NCBI GenBank assembly: GCA_002050355.1 | Contig: MWYY01000054.1 | Span: 1-54,556, forward strand | Reading direction: 5' to 3' | Length of the DNA stretch: 54,556 bases | DNA from: Acidobacteria bacterium 28-9 | Lineage (GTDB): Bacteria; Acidobacteriota; Blastocatellia; Pyrinomonadales; Pyrinomonadaceae | Shown: positions 1 through 9,042 of the stretch, one piece after another | Layout of the letters: every line of letters starts with the position of its first letter | How positions within the stretch are numbered: position 1 is the first letter of the stretch | Notes under the pieces: model-generated | What the model saw: the letters and a program-made list of their open reading frames with translations, nothing else | Database searches by the model: none | What the model was told of the DNA's origin: nothing | Translations under genes and position numbers: made by a program

Positions 1-1
1 C

Positions 2-1060
2 GGTAATACCGATAACAGCACGGACGTTTTGCCCGCCAATGTAAAAACAATTATCGCCAATACGGAATTTTCCCCAATGAAGGCGGCGGCGGCGGATGGC
101 AGGCGCTCGATCAAAGATTTATGGGCGATGAGCAGCGAGGTGCTGCGGCACAAGATGGACGTTTTCTTTTTTCCGGCGGTTTATTCGTATTTTCCGATTT
201 TCAATCGAACGAAAATTGTCGTCACCATTCACGACGTAATCGCCGATCATCATCCGGAACTCGTTTTCCCGGACGCGAAATCGAAATTTTTCTGGAAAGC
301 GAAACAGAACGCCGCCATTCGTCAAGCGAATCTGATTGCCACCGTTTCGGAGTATTCCAAACGGCAAATCGTTGAATACTTCCGGCTGCCGGCTTCGCGC
401 CTGCGGATTATTTCCGAGGCGGCGCGTCCGGTCTTCAAGGTTCTGTCGTCCGGCGCAGAGATGAACGAAACGCTCGCTCGTCACGGGCTAAAGCCAGGCG
501 AGAAATTTCTGCTTTACGTCGGCGGCATCAGCCCGCATAAAAATCTGTCGGGTTTGATCGAGGCTTTCGACCTCCTCAACGCTAATTCGGAGATGGCGGA
601 AATTAAATTGGTTCTCGTCGGCGATTATAAGGACGATCCGTTTTTTTCGGCTTATCCCACATTAAAAAAGCAAATCGGCGAACTCGGATTGGAAAACCGG
701 GTCGTTTTTACCGGTTTTATTACGGACGAAGATTTGGCATGTTTTTATAATGCGGCGACGCTTTTAGTTTTTCCGTCGCTCGAAGAAGGATTCGGGCTTC
801 CGGCGATGGAAGCGATGGCGTGCGGCACGCCGGTCGCCGCCAGCAACTGCGGCTCCTTGCCGGAAGTTCTCGGCGCGGCGGGACGTTTTTTCGACCCGCG
901 CGATTCGCAAAGCATCGCGCTGGTAATCGAACAAATTTTGGCTGACGACGCGCTGAGAAAACAAATGAGCGAAGACGGCTTGCGCCGCGCCGAAGACTTT
1001 CTCTGGAAAAAAGCGGCGCGAGAAACTCTTGCCATTTTCGACGAACTCGCCGGAAAATAA
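2..1060 (+). CDS. GT4-family glycosyltransferase, 5' end outside the window
   Basis: Predicted cytoplasmic or membrane-associated transferase moving a sugar from an activated donor to a glycan acceptor. The frame is open to the left edge, so the N-terminus is missing; the TTG at 29 is not convincing as a start because the preceding codons are also open. The C-terminal donor-binding half is clear: a LLYVGGISPHKN segment opens the second Rossmann domain, and the EEGFGLPAMEAMACGTPV block contains the EX7E pair typical of GT4 retaining enzymes. It ends 27 bases before a second GT4 gene and so heads a plus-strand glycan operon. Donor and acceptor cannot be told from sequence. Confidence 0.9.
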   Translation, partial: GNTDNSTDVLPANVKTIIANTEFSPMKAAAADGRRSIKDLWAMSSEVLRHKMDVFFFPAVYSYFPIFNRTKIVVTIHDVIADHHPELVFPDAKSKFFWKAKQNAAIRQANLIATVSEYSKRQIVEYFRLPASRLRIISEAARPVFKVLSSGAEMNETLARHGLKPGEKFLLYVGGISPHKNLSGLIEAFDLLNANSEMAEIKLVLVGDYKDDPFFSAYPTLKKQIGELGLENRVVFTGFITDEDLACFYNAATLLVFPSLEEGFGLPAMEAMACGTPVAASNCGSLPEVLGAAGRFFDPRDSQSIALVIEQILADDALRKQMSEDGLRRAEDFLWKKAARETLAIFDELAGK

Positions 1061-1087
1061 GAACCCGCCGGAAAATAATACGAACCG

Positions 1088-2326
1088 ATGAAAAAACCGC
1101 TCAAATTTTGTATGGTCACGACCTTTTACCCGCCGTATAACTTCGGCGGCGACGGGATATATATTTATCGTCTGACCAACGAGTTGGCGCGGCGCGGACA
1201 TTTCGTGGACGTTTTTCACTGTGAAGATTCTTTTTTAATGCTGAACAAAAAAGCTCCTAGCGGCGATTTTCCGAATCACGAGCGCGTTAAAGTTCGCGGG
1301 CTAAAAAGCGATAAAGGATTTCTCTCGCCGCTTTTAACGCAGCAAACCGGCGTCCCGTTTTTCAAACGCGAACTGAAAACCGCTCTGGAGGCGAACGATT
1401 ATGACGTGATTCATTACCACAATATGTCGCTCGTCGGAATCACGGCTTTGAGCTACGGCTCGGCGATCAAACTTTACACGACGCACGAACATTGGCTCGT
1501 TTGTCCGATGCACGTTTTGTGGAAGTTTAACCGCGAGGTTTGCACGAAAAAAAGCTGCACGAGCTGTCAATTAGCCGGAAAAAAACCGCCGCAATTATGG
1601 CGGCACATCGGATTGCTGGAGCGTATGCTCAAGCACGTTGACTGCTTTCTCGCGCCGAGCCGGTTTACTCTGCGCAAACATCTGGAGGACGGTCTGGACA
1701 TTCCGATTCGCCATCTGCCGTATTTTTTGCCCGCACCGAAGGAGACGGAAAATCTACATCCTGTGCCGAAGCAAACTCCGGTGCGACCGTTTTTTCTGTT
1801 TGTCGGACGGCTTGAGAAGATTAAAGGTGTACAAAACATTATTCCGATTTTTCAAAACCAGGAAAAATACGATTTGTTGATTGCGGGCGACGGCGAATAC
1901 CAGGAAACGCTCGAAGCTCAGGCGGCGGGCAGCCCTCACATCAAATTCCTTGGCAGATTAGACCAAAATCGTCTCGCCGGTCTTTACCAATCAGCGGTCG
2001 CCGTCGTCGTTCCGTCAATTTGTTACGAAACGTTCGGCATCATTATCATCGAAGCGTTTTCGCACCGGACGCCGGTTATCGTCAACGATCTCGGCGCATT
2101 GCCCGAAGTCGTCGAAGACAGCGGCGGCGGTTTTATCTACCGGAACGCGGACGAGCTTACGGCGGCGATAGACAAACTTGCGGATGATTCCGCGCTGCGA
2201 AACGAATTAGGCGAAAAGGGCTATGCCGCTTTTATGAAATACTGGAACGAAGAAGCGCATTTGACGCAATATCTCGACTTAATCTCGACGCTGCGGGAAA
2301 AACGCCGCGAGAAAATCGAAAACTAA
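1088..2326 (+). CDS. GT4-family glycosyltransferase
   Basis: 412-aa complete GT4 enzyme. The N-terminus (VTTFYPPYNFGGDGIYIYRL) has the glycine-rich turn of the acceptor-side Rossmann fold. A four-cysteine patch lies near residues 149-160 (EVCTKKSCTSCQLAG), as seen in some GT4 proteins of exopolysaccharide loci. The donor-binding half holds FLFVGRLEKIKG and CYETFGIIIIEAFSHRTPVI, where the E-x7-E pair is present. It follows the previous glycosyltransferase closely and probably shares its transcript. It likely adds a sugar to a lipid-linked surface glycan; specificity is unknown. Confidence 0.9.
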   Translation: MKKPLKFCMVTTFYPPYNFGGDGIYIYRLTNELARRGHFVDVFHCEDSFLMLNKKAPSGDFPNHERVKVRGLKSDKGFLSPLLTQQTGVPFFKRELKTALEANDYDVIHYHNMSLVGITALSYGSAIKLYTTHEHWLVCPMHVLWKFNREVCTKKSCTSCQLAGKKPPQLWRHIGLLERMLKHVDCFLAPSRFTLRKHLEDGLDIPIRHLPYFLPAPKETENLHPVPKQTPVRPFFLFVGRLEKIKGVQNIIPIFQNQEKYDLLIAGDGEYQETLEAQAAGSPHIKFLGRLDQNRLAGLYQSAVAVVVPSICYETFGIIIIEAFSHRTPVIVNDLGALPEVVEDSGGGFIYRNADELTAAIDKLADDSALRNELGEKGYAAFMKYWNEEAHLTQYLDLISTLREKRREKIEN

Positions 2327-2691
2327 GAGTTGGAATTTCACGTGGTTTAGTTGTTTTTCAAAATTGCAATTTGATCAACAGATTGTAGGCTAATCAAATG
2401 ATGAAGAAAGGAATCTAACCGTTTAGCCAAGGCGATAATAAGCTTTTTGGTTGGTGATTTATTCGTCGAAAAAGAGTAAACTTCGTTTTCACAAAACCGC
2501 GAAGACGGATTTTACCGGCGAAAGACTTTTTTGCGTGTTATCATTACGGTCTAAGCGTGAAATAAAAAGAATGACGGGTGTTCGAGCAGATTTGCAAATT
2601 TCACAAACGGATACAATGCCGGTTCTGACTTACCACTCGATTGACGCGAGCGGTTCGATTGTTTCCGTCGCGCCGGAGGTTTTTCGGCGGC

Positions 2692-3211
2692 AGATGAGTT
2701 TTTTAAGCGAATCGGGTTATAATACGGTTTCGATGAGTGATCTGGTTGATTCATTTATCGAGCAAAAACCGATTTCCCCGAAAACCATCGCGCTCACTTT
2801 CGATGACGGCTTTCAAAATTTTTACACAACCGCTTTTCCGATTTTGGAACAGTGCGGTTTCAAGGCGACGGTTTTTCTGGTGACGGATTTCTGCGGTAAA
2901 AAGAACGATTGGGCTGATAATCCGCCGCAGCTTCCGCCGAGCAACCTGCTCTCCTGGCGGGAAATCAAAGAATTGAACTGTTGCGGAATCGAATTCGGAG
3001 CGCACACGCGGACGCATCCCGATTTGACCCGCATTTCAGTCGCCGCAGCGACGCGCGAAATCGTCGAGTCGAAAGCGGTGATTGAGCATTCACTCGGCAC
3101 CGCCGCGACGAATTTTGCATATCCTTACGGAAGGTTTAATCGTTCGGTCAGACAAATCGCCGAAAAGACTTATCAGTCGGCGTGTTCGACGAACTTGGGA
3201 AAAGCGGCGCG
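2692..3211 (+). repeat. 520-bp exact tandem repeat, copy 1
   Basis: Bases 2692-3211 recur without a visible change at 3212-3731. The repeat starts at AGATGAGTTTTTTAAG and ends at AAAGCGGCGCG. The flanking base differs (c at 2691, g at 3211), which fixes the edges to within a base. Confidence 0.95.
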
Positions 3212-3731
3212 AGATGAGTTTTTTAAGCGAATCGGGTTATAATACGGTTTCGATGAGTGATCTGGTTGATTCATTTATCGAGCAAAAACCGATTTCCCCG
3301 AAAACCATCGCGCTCACTTTCGATGACGGCTTTCAAAATTTTTACACAACCGCTTTTCCGATTTTGGAACAGTGCGGTTTCAAGGCGACGGTTTTTCTGG
3401 TGACGGATTTCTGCGGTAAAAAGAACGATTGGGCTGATAATCCGCCGCAGCTTCCGCCGAGCAACCTGCTCTCCTGGCGGGAAATCAAAGAATTGAACTG
3501 TTGCGGAATCGAATTCGGAGCGCACACGCGGACGCATCCCGATTTGACCCGCATTTCAGTCGCCGCAGCGACGCGCGAAATCGTCGAGTCGAAAGCGGTG
3601 ATTGAGCATTCACTCGGCACCGCCGCGACGAATTTTGCATATCCTTACGGAAGGTTTAATCGTTCGGTCAGACAAATCGCCGAAAAGACTTATCAGTCGG
3701 CGTGTTCGACGAACTTGGGAAAAGCGGCGCG
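3212..3731 (+). repeat. 520-bp exact tandem repeat, copy 2
   Basis: Second copy, directly abutting the first. The deacetylase frame resumes in this copy and runs on into the true C-terminus at 3882. The identity of the copies means either a very recent duplication or an assembly duplication. Confidence 0.95.
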
Positions 3732-3920
3732 GACAAGCGATTTTTTCGCACTCGAACGGGTTGACGCTTATTACCTGTCGAATCAGAAAATTTTCGATTC
3801 GATTGAGACGAATAAATTCGACCGGTATCTGCGCTTTCGGCAAACGCTGCGCGACGTAAAATCGTTGATTTCACGAAACTAGAAAAATCATTTTACAAAA
3901 ATCAGAAAGAGGTTATTTTT

Positions 3921-5024
3921 ATGGACATCGTTTCCCGAATCCAACGCCACACCAAATTATCGCTGCAAGCTGCCAGACATCAAGAACGGCAAACGCCGCC
4001 GTTTATGATTGTTTTCATCAACTCGATTTGCAATCTGACGTGCGATCATTGTTTTTACTGGAAAGACCTTAACAAACGCAACGATTTAACTTACGAAGAA
4101 TTCGAGAAACTTTCACTGGAATTAGGGGAATTCGAGAACCTCAATCTGTCGGGCGGCGAGCCGTTCATCCGGCAGGACTTCGGGGAAATATGCCATCTTT
4201 TCATCAACCACAACAAGGTGAAAAGTATATATGTTCCGACCAACGGTTATTTTACCGACCGCACGGAAAAATCTCTGCTTAAAGTTCTCGAAAGCAAAAC
4301 GCTGGAGCTCTTCGTCTGTGAAATCTCGCTCGACGGAATGCCGGAATATCACAATCGTTTTCGCGGCAATCCGCGCTCGTTTGAAAAGGCGATGGAAACT
4401 TATCAAATGCTGGCTCGACTGCAAAAAGAAGATTCGCGTCTGCGGATTCACGCCAATACCGTCGCCATGAGCGAAAATATGGACGAGATTTGGCAATTGA
4501 CCGAATATCTGCACGACAATTGTCCGATGATGGAACATCACAACCTCGCCATTATTCGCGGCGACCGCAAAGACCCTTCGCTGCAAGGACCGCAGCTCGA
4601 AAAATATAAGGAGCTTTACCGTCACGTCGCCGAAGTCTGGAGCGACCGCGAAAAGAAACGCTTCGGCGCGAGCGTCGAACCGATGCTGCAGTGGGCAAAG
4701 GTCAAAACTATTGAATCGGAATCGCAGTTTATTCCGTGTAAAGCCGGAGTTTTAACCGGCGTAGTGTATGCCAACGGCGATGTCAGCGTTTGCGAACAGC
4801 ATTTCCCGCTCGGCAACTTGCGCGACAAAAGTTTTTTTGAGATTTGGGATTCGCCGGAAGCCAAAAAATTGCGGGCGCAGATTAAAGCCAAAGCCTGTTA
4901 CTGCACGAACGAAGTATTTATGTGGTCGAGCATCGTTTTTCAGCCGGTTCAATTGACCAGAGCCGTCATCGGCTCAAAAACCATGAACTTGGGCGCGAAA
5001 ACGCCCGTCGCCGATAAGGTTTAA
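3921..5024 (+). CDS. Radical SAM protein with SPASM-like C-terminus
   Basis: 367 aa. The radical SAM cluster motif CNLTCDHC (C37, C41, C44) is followed by the GGEPF SAM-binding segment. The C-terminal third has a SPASM-type cysteine pattern: CKAG near 274, then a [13 protein letters not shown] block, then KACYC near 340, which would bind an auxiliary iron-sulfur cluster. Such enzymes use a 5'-deoxyadenosyl radical to modify peptides or small molecules. It starts 38 bases after the deacetylase, with an AGAAAGAGG-type ribosome site, and is followed by a methyltransferase 19 bases on. Context suggests modification of a sugar or lipid-linked intermediate, but peptide modification is not excluded. 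Confidence 0.88.
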   Translation: MDIVSRIQRHTKLSLQAARHQERQTPPFMIVFINSICNLTCDHCFYWKDLNKRNDLTYEEFEKLSLELGEFENLNLSGGEPFIRQDFGEICHLFINHNKVKSIYVPTNGYFTDRTEKSLLKVLESKTLELFVCEISLDGMPEYHNRFRGNPRSFEKAMETYQMLARLQKEDSRLRIHANTVAMSENMDEIWQLTEYLHDNCPMMEHHNLAIIRGDRKDPSLQGPQLEKYKELYRHVAEVWSDREKKRFGASVEPMLQWAKVKTIESESQFIPCKAGVLTGVVYANGDVSVCEQHFPLGNLRDKSFFEIWDSPEAKKLRAQIKAKACYCTNEVFMWSSIVFQPVQLTRAVIGSKTMNLGAKTPVADKV

Positions 5025-5043
5025 CCGGCGGCGGACTTCATTT

Positions 5044-6117
5044 ATGCAGGCGCAATCACAAGTTTCACAAAAGCAAACGCAACCGCGAAATCTTTTGCCG
5101 TCGCTGCGCGAAGTGCAGTTTGTCTGTCCTTTGTGCCGCGGCGAGCTGGCGGTTTCCGAAGACATTTACGGCTGTGAAACCTGTGATAAAAAATATCCGC
5201 TTCACGATGGCATTCCCGATTTTCGCGTTTTTCCCGACCCATATCTTAATTTTCAGGAAGATTACGAGCGGACGGAAATCGTTCTCGCCGGTTTGGAAAA
5301 ATATGAATTGGAAAAACTGCTCGAATATTACTGGAGTTTCAGCGACATTACGCCGGAAGATTTGCGCCCAAAATTTATCCGCAGCGTGATGCTCGGCGAA
5401 GAGCGCGCCAAACGGACGTTGGAAACATTTGACGACGACACGTTCAAAAATAAAATCGCGGCGAAAAAGGTTTTGGAAATCGGCAGCGGCACCGGCAATT
5501 TTCTGGCAGTCGCCGCCGGACGATACGAACGGGTGATCGGCATTGACATCGCTATGCGCTGGCTGCACGTCAGCCGTCGGCGTTTTATGGATAAAGGTTT
5601 GCCCGCGCCGCCGCTCGTCTGTTGCTGCGCCGAGTATCTGCCGTTTGCCGATTGCTCGTTTGATTTGGCGGTGATGACCTCGACGCTGGAGTTTGTCAAA
5701 GATCAGGCGAAGGTTTTGTCCGAATGCGCGCGGTCGTTAACCGACGTCGGCGCGTTATACGTCAATTCCGTCAATCGGTATTCACTGGCGACCGATCCTT
5801 ATGCCTATCTCTGGGGAGTCGGTTTTCTGCCGCGCGCCTGGCAATCGGAATACGTGCGGCGGCGGCGCGACGCAACTTATAAAACCCGAACGCTTTCCTA
5901 CCCGGAATTTAACCGCCTCGCCCGCCGCGAATTTGCCAGATGCGAATTCGCGCTGCCGGATGTCAGTTCGGCGACTCTGGAACAGTTTTCGACTTTTACG
6001 CGCCAGCAAGTTTACTTTTACCGTTTTTTGAAGAAACTGCCCGCGTTTTCGCTTTTATTAAAACAAATCGGTCCCGGTTGGGATGTCGTCTTGCGAAAAA
6101 AGCCGGTTGAGGAGTAA
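5044..6117 (+). CDS. SAM-dependent methyltransferase with N-terminal zinc ribbon
   Basis: 357 aa. Residues about 28-55 form a Trm112-like ribbon (FVCPLCRGEL ... CETCDKKYPL ... GIPDF). The methyltransferase fold follows, with motif I VLEIGSGTGNF near 140 and an acidic GIDIA strand end that binds SAM. Proteins of this layout occur in surface-glycan and natural-product loci as class I methyltransferases; the acceptor is not evident. The C-terminal third (LKKLPAFSLLLKQIGPGW) is hydrophobic and may touch the membrane. The gene lies 19 bases after the radical SAM gene and is followed after 2 bases by the GT2 gene, so the three are probably co-transcribed. Confidence 0.87.
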   Translation: MQAQSQVSQKQTQPRNLLPSLREVQFVCPLCRGELAVSEDIYGCETCDKKYPLHDGIPDFRVFPDPYLNFQEDYERTEIVLAGLEKYELEKLLEYYWSFSDITPEDLRPKFIRSVMLGEERAKRTLETFDDDTFKNKIAAKKVLEIGSGTGNFLAVAAGRYERVIGIDIAMRWLHVSRRRFMDKGLPAPPLVCCCAEYLPFADCSFDLAVMTSTLEFVKDQAKVLSECARSLTDVGALYVNSVNRYSLATDPYAYLWGVGFLPRAWQSEYVRRRRDATYKTRTLSYPEFNRLARREFARCEFALPDVSSATLEQFSTFTRQQVYFYRFLKKLPAFSLLLKQIGPGWDVVLRKKPVEE

Positions 6118-6119
6118 AT

Positions 6120-7166
6120 GTGTTGATAAAAAAACAGCCTTTCATATCGGTCATCGTTCCGGTCTATAACGGCGGCAAATTTCTCGAAAAATGTCTTGAC
6201 GCGCTTTTCGCTTCCGACTATTCGGCGTTTGAAGTAGTTGTTGTTGACGACGGTTCGACCGACGACAGCGCGAAAATCAGCCGTGAAAAAGGCGCGACCG
6301 TGATTTCGACTCCGCGCCGCCGGTCGGGACCGGCGGCGGCGCGTAATTTGGCGGCGGAAAAAGTGCGGGGCGAGATTTTATTGTTTGTTGACGCCGATGT
6401 CGTCGTTAAACCGGACACGATTGCAAAAGTCGCCGCCCGGTTTGCGAATCAGCCGGAAATTTCCGCGCTTTTCGGTTCTTACGACGACGAGCCGGGCGAG
6501 AAGAATTTTCTCTCGCAATACAGAAATCTGCTGCATCATTTCATCCATCAAAATTCCAATTCGGAAGCCTGGACTTTTTGGGCGGGACTCGGCGCGATTC
6601 GCCGCGAAGCGTTTAGGGCGGTCGGCGGTTTCGACTGCGTGCGTTTCGCCGTTCCCTCAATCGAAGACATCGAACTCGGAGCGCGGCTGCGCGCAGCCGG
6701 TCACCAAATTTTGCTCGCCAAAGAAATTCAAGCGAAGCATTTGAAAAAATGGGAAGCCGTTTCGGTTTTGCGGACGGACATCTTCTGCCGCGCTTTGCCG
6801 TGGTCGAAATTTATTTTAACCAATCAAGGTTTGGTTAACGATATGAATTTGAAGACCGCCGACCGCCTCAGCGCGGTTCTCGTCGGTCTGTCAATCGCCA
6901 TTCTTCCTTTTCTTTATTGGAAGCCGGTTCTGATATTGTTACTAGTTTTTTTGTTGCTGACGATCGTTTTTCTTAACCGCAAAATATTTCGATTCTTTCT
7001 GGAAAAGAAGGGATTATCGTTCGCTTTAGCCGCTTTCCCGTGGCAGTTTCTTTACTTTTTTTACAGCGGCACGACGTTTGTTTTGTGTTGGTTTTGGTTC
7101 GCGCTGCTTCGCGCTTTGAACATTAAAAAAGGAGAGGAATTTAGTGGAACAGGTTTTGTCATCTAG
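6120..7166 (+). CDS. GT2-family glycosyltransferase, membrane-anchored
   Basis: 348 aa. A GT-A fold is clear: ISVIVPVYNGG at the start, VVVDDGSTDDS for the nucleotide, and LFVDADVVV carrying the DxD metal site. The later ED(I)ELGARL motif matches processive or polyprenyl-phosphate-type GT2 enzymes. Three hydrophobic stretches between about 255 and 335 suggest a membrane anchor. The start is taken as GTG 6120 with GGAG at 6110-6113; the ATG at 6118 is out of frame and stops at once, while TTG 6123 is an alternative. It overlaps the next gene by 23 bases. Confidence 0.88.
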   Translation: MLIKKQPFISVIVPVYNGGKFLEKCLDALFASDYSAFEVVVVDDGSTDDSAKISREKGATVISTPRRRSGPAAARNLAAEKVRGEILLFVDADVVVKPDTIAKVAARFANQPEISALFGSYDDEPGEKNFLSQYRNLLHHFIHQNSNSEAWTFWAGLGAIRREAFRAVGGFDCVRFAVPSIEDIELGARLRAAGHQILLAKEIQAKHLKKWEAVSVLRTDIFCRALPWSKFILTNQGLVNDMNLKTADRLSAVLVGLSIAILPFLYWKPVLILLLVFLLLTIVFLNRKIFRFFLEKKGLSFALAAFPWQFLYFFYSGTTFVLCWFWFALLRALNIKKGEEFSGTGFVI

Positions 7167-7803
7167 CGAAGGGCGAGAAAATCAGCCCAGTCCGGCAAAC
7201 ATTCTAAATCTCTCCAAAGAGACGGGTTTTATTTTAGCTTGCACTTTTATCGCTTTCCTTATTCGCTTTTTTGTGAGCAGGTATGAAAACGTTATTTATT
7301 GGGACGGCGTTTATTACGCCAAACTCGGCAGAAGAATAATCTCCGGCGATTTGAGCGGCGGAATAAGCGCTTATTGGTCGCCCCTTTATTCGCTGCTGAT
7401 CGGCATCACTTCCATTTTGCTGTTTATCCCCGCCATTTTGATTTCTTCGATTTTCTCTGTGATCGGTTATAAAGTTTCTGAGAATCATCCTTTCGAGGAA
7501 AAACAAGCGGGATTATGGATAAAGACATAAAAATTCGCCGTCTCTGATTATGGCTCAAAGTCCAATAGTGGCGTTTATGCTGAAGCGGATCACATTTATT
7601 TGCTGAACGAGGAACTCTCAAAAGTTGTCGAATACGCTAAACGCAAGAAAGCGAATTACTTGGTTCTGAGCCAACAGTGACTTAAAGATATGCCCAGATT
7701 ATTTTCCGGCGTTGAACTGGATTTGCCGCCGGAATTAAAACTTATCTATAAAGACGAGCAAATTCCCCAGAGCAAAATTTTCGTTTACCAGAGGTTAAAT
7801 TGA
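7144..7803 (+). pseudogene. Remnant of a GT39/ArnT-like membrane glycosyltransferase
   Basis: The first 87 codons look like the N-terminus of a polytopic GT39 protein: a membrane segment, then ENVIYWDGVYYAKLGRRI with an acidic residue after the first helix, then SAYWSPLYSLL. After residue ~100 the frame shifts and stops at 7530. From 7532 another frame reads FAVSDYGSKSNSG ... KKANYLVLSQQ, a TGA at 7678-7680, then LKDMPRLFSGVELDLP ... KIFVYQRLN and a stop near 7803. That second part looks like the periplasmic C-terminal domain of the same kind of protein. The middle several hundred codons are deleted. The gene is thus not functional. Confidence 0.7.
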
Positions 7804-8008
7804 TTGCTGTTTCAGCGGGCGCGTTAAAACCGCCGAATTACGCGAAAATACCTTTCCAACTATTTTTCCCAATAACGAAAGCAACAAAATTTTGCGGCGG
7901 CGCAATCAAAAACAGCGCATCGCAACCGTGCCTTTGTCAGGAGAAAAATAATAAATCAAAATAAGAATATGAAGAGATTTCTATTTACGCCGCTCGCGGT
8001 TTTGATGT
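7804..8008. other. Non-coding or debris sequence
   Basis: No gene is supported. A 24-codon ATG frame (7969-8043) begins like a signal peptide, MKRFLFTPLAVLMFTYN. It then runs into DNA that reads better on the other strand, so it looks like the truncated start of a lost gene at a deletion junction near 8005. Confidence 0.5.
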
Positions 8009-8250
8009 TTACTTACAACCTGCTTTTTCTATTGCAACTATAAATTTTTCCAACTCTGGAATAACTGTTTTAAAGTATTCAATTATTTCCCTATCTTCTT
8101 CATCTTTGCTAAATTTTTGACATATTCTTTTGCAGCTTCAACGGCTCTTTTCAAATTAACAAGAATGTCATCCTCATAATGAGAAAAGTATATTTGATAT
8201 AAAATAATTCTTTCTTTAGTTCTCTCTGACAAATTTTCAATAATCGCTTT
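8009..8250 (-). pseudogene. Small frameshifted gene remnant
   Basis: Reading the minus strand from about 8245, one frame gives VKAIIENLSERTKERI ... AVEAAKEYVK; a +1/-1 shift near 8115 leads to FSKDEEDREIIEYFKTVI ... AIEKAGCK and a stop at 8009. Together this is about 78 residues of helical, charged protein with no recognisable domain. No start codon with a ribosome site is visible, and its upstream edge abuts the stop codon of the next remnant, so it is probably a C-terminal fragment. Confidence 0.45.
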
Positions 8251-8259
8251 AACTAAAAG

Positions 8260-8840
8260 TCATTGCCGCCAGCTTTCTTTAAGCTTCTCCTTCGGATTTT
8301 TCGGCGCGTTCGGATTGGTGGAGTATTGCAAAAAACGAATCGTTGCACCTAGTTCTTCACGTTTTTTCGTCAAATCCATATCGGTAATTTTTCTAATCAC
8401 ATAGTCCGCCAAAGAAGTGGCTTTTTTCTCGTCCTTTTTATTTATTTTTTGAAGCAGAGACAGGACACTCCAAGAAATGCCTTTCGCCAAGCTGTCCTTA
8501 ATCAGCTTAATGGCTTTATCGGGATTTTGTTCGGCGGCGAGAACGGCGAAACGCTGTTCGAGCGCGATTTCTTGGCGGACGCGGTTTTGTTCAGGATTAT
8601 AATTGAATATTCCGCTTTCTTGTTTGGCGTTCGGTAGAGCGGCTTTCGCTAACGCTTCTGAAACTTTGGCAGGTCGGGTTTGCATTAATAATTCCAAAGC
8701 CAAATCCGCGTCGTGGTTAGCAATAATGGGCAAAACTTGTTGACGAACTCCACCGAATTCATAGAAAGACAAATAAGGATCGTCGCTTTCCTTTTCGCTT
8801 TCCAAATTGGCGACCAGAATATCGTCTGATCTTCGCTCGT
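8260..8840 (-). pseudogene. C-terminal part of a split secreted-protein gene
   Basis: About 190 residues beginning around SDDILVANLESEKESDDP and ending KLKESWRQ. The body (VRQQVLPIIANHDADLALELLMQTRP ... LEQRFAVLAAEQNPDKAIKLI) reads as helical repeats. The N-terminal part that it lacks appears to be the fragment at 10885-11172, which has a signal peptide and ends in RARELFRSAGAELS. Both lie on the same strand in the right order, 2 kb apart. I recall similar proteins as single polypeptides in acidobacteria, but cannot check. A TTG at 8805 gives an open frame but lacks a credible ribosome site. Confidence 0.6.
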
Positions 8841-9042
8841 TGCCGGAGTAAAGTACTCTGCTGCCCCACGCATGCGGTTACGACACCGTTGCGCTGTGAT
8901 GACATTTCGATGGTATGACCGCAAGATCTAGAGTGAAGTGTGGCATTTTGAAGATGAACGCCCGTCACTCTTCGCCGTGAAACAAGATACGAGTGATGCG
9001 CGACGGTGATTCTCACCTTCCCGCTTTGTGCCGACCCGGCCT
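8841..9042. other. Flank of inserted segment, no gene seen
   Basis: Higher-GC sequence between the split secreted-protein gene and the membrane-protein gene. Overlapping open frames are present on the minus strand, but none has a start signal or a recognisable product. No inverted terminal repeat shared with 10740-10890 was found by eye. Confidence 0.4.

Larger units (their letters stand above)
2571..3882 (+). pseudogene. Polysaccharide deacetylase (NodB fold), disrupted by internal tandem duplication
   Basis: NodB-type deacetylase, a family of metal-dependent enzymes removing N- or O-acetyl groups from glycans. TFDDG and the metal-binding HTRTHPD motif are present, each twice, because a 520-bp segment is exactly repeated. 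As 520 is not a multiple of three, the first copy runs out of frame at 3212 and stops at 3242. The second copy regains the frame and continues to 3882. Removing one repeat gives a 792-bp reading frame of 263 aa with a normal C-terminus (TSDFFALERVDAYYL). ATG 2571 is preferred; a longer GTG start at 2451 and ATG 2616 are alternatives. It may be an assembly artefact rather than a true mutation. Confidence 0.8.

Noticed and set aside
7969..8043. 24-codon frame starting like a signal peptide
   Set aside because: It crosses into sequence that reads better as the end of a minus-strand remnant; taken as debris of a lost gene.
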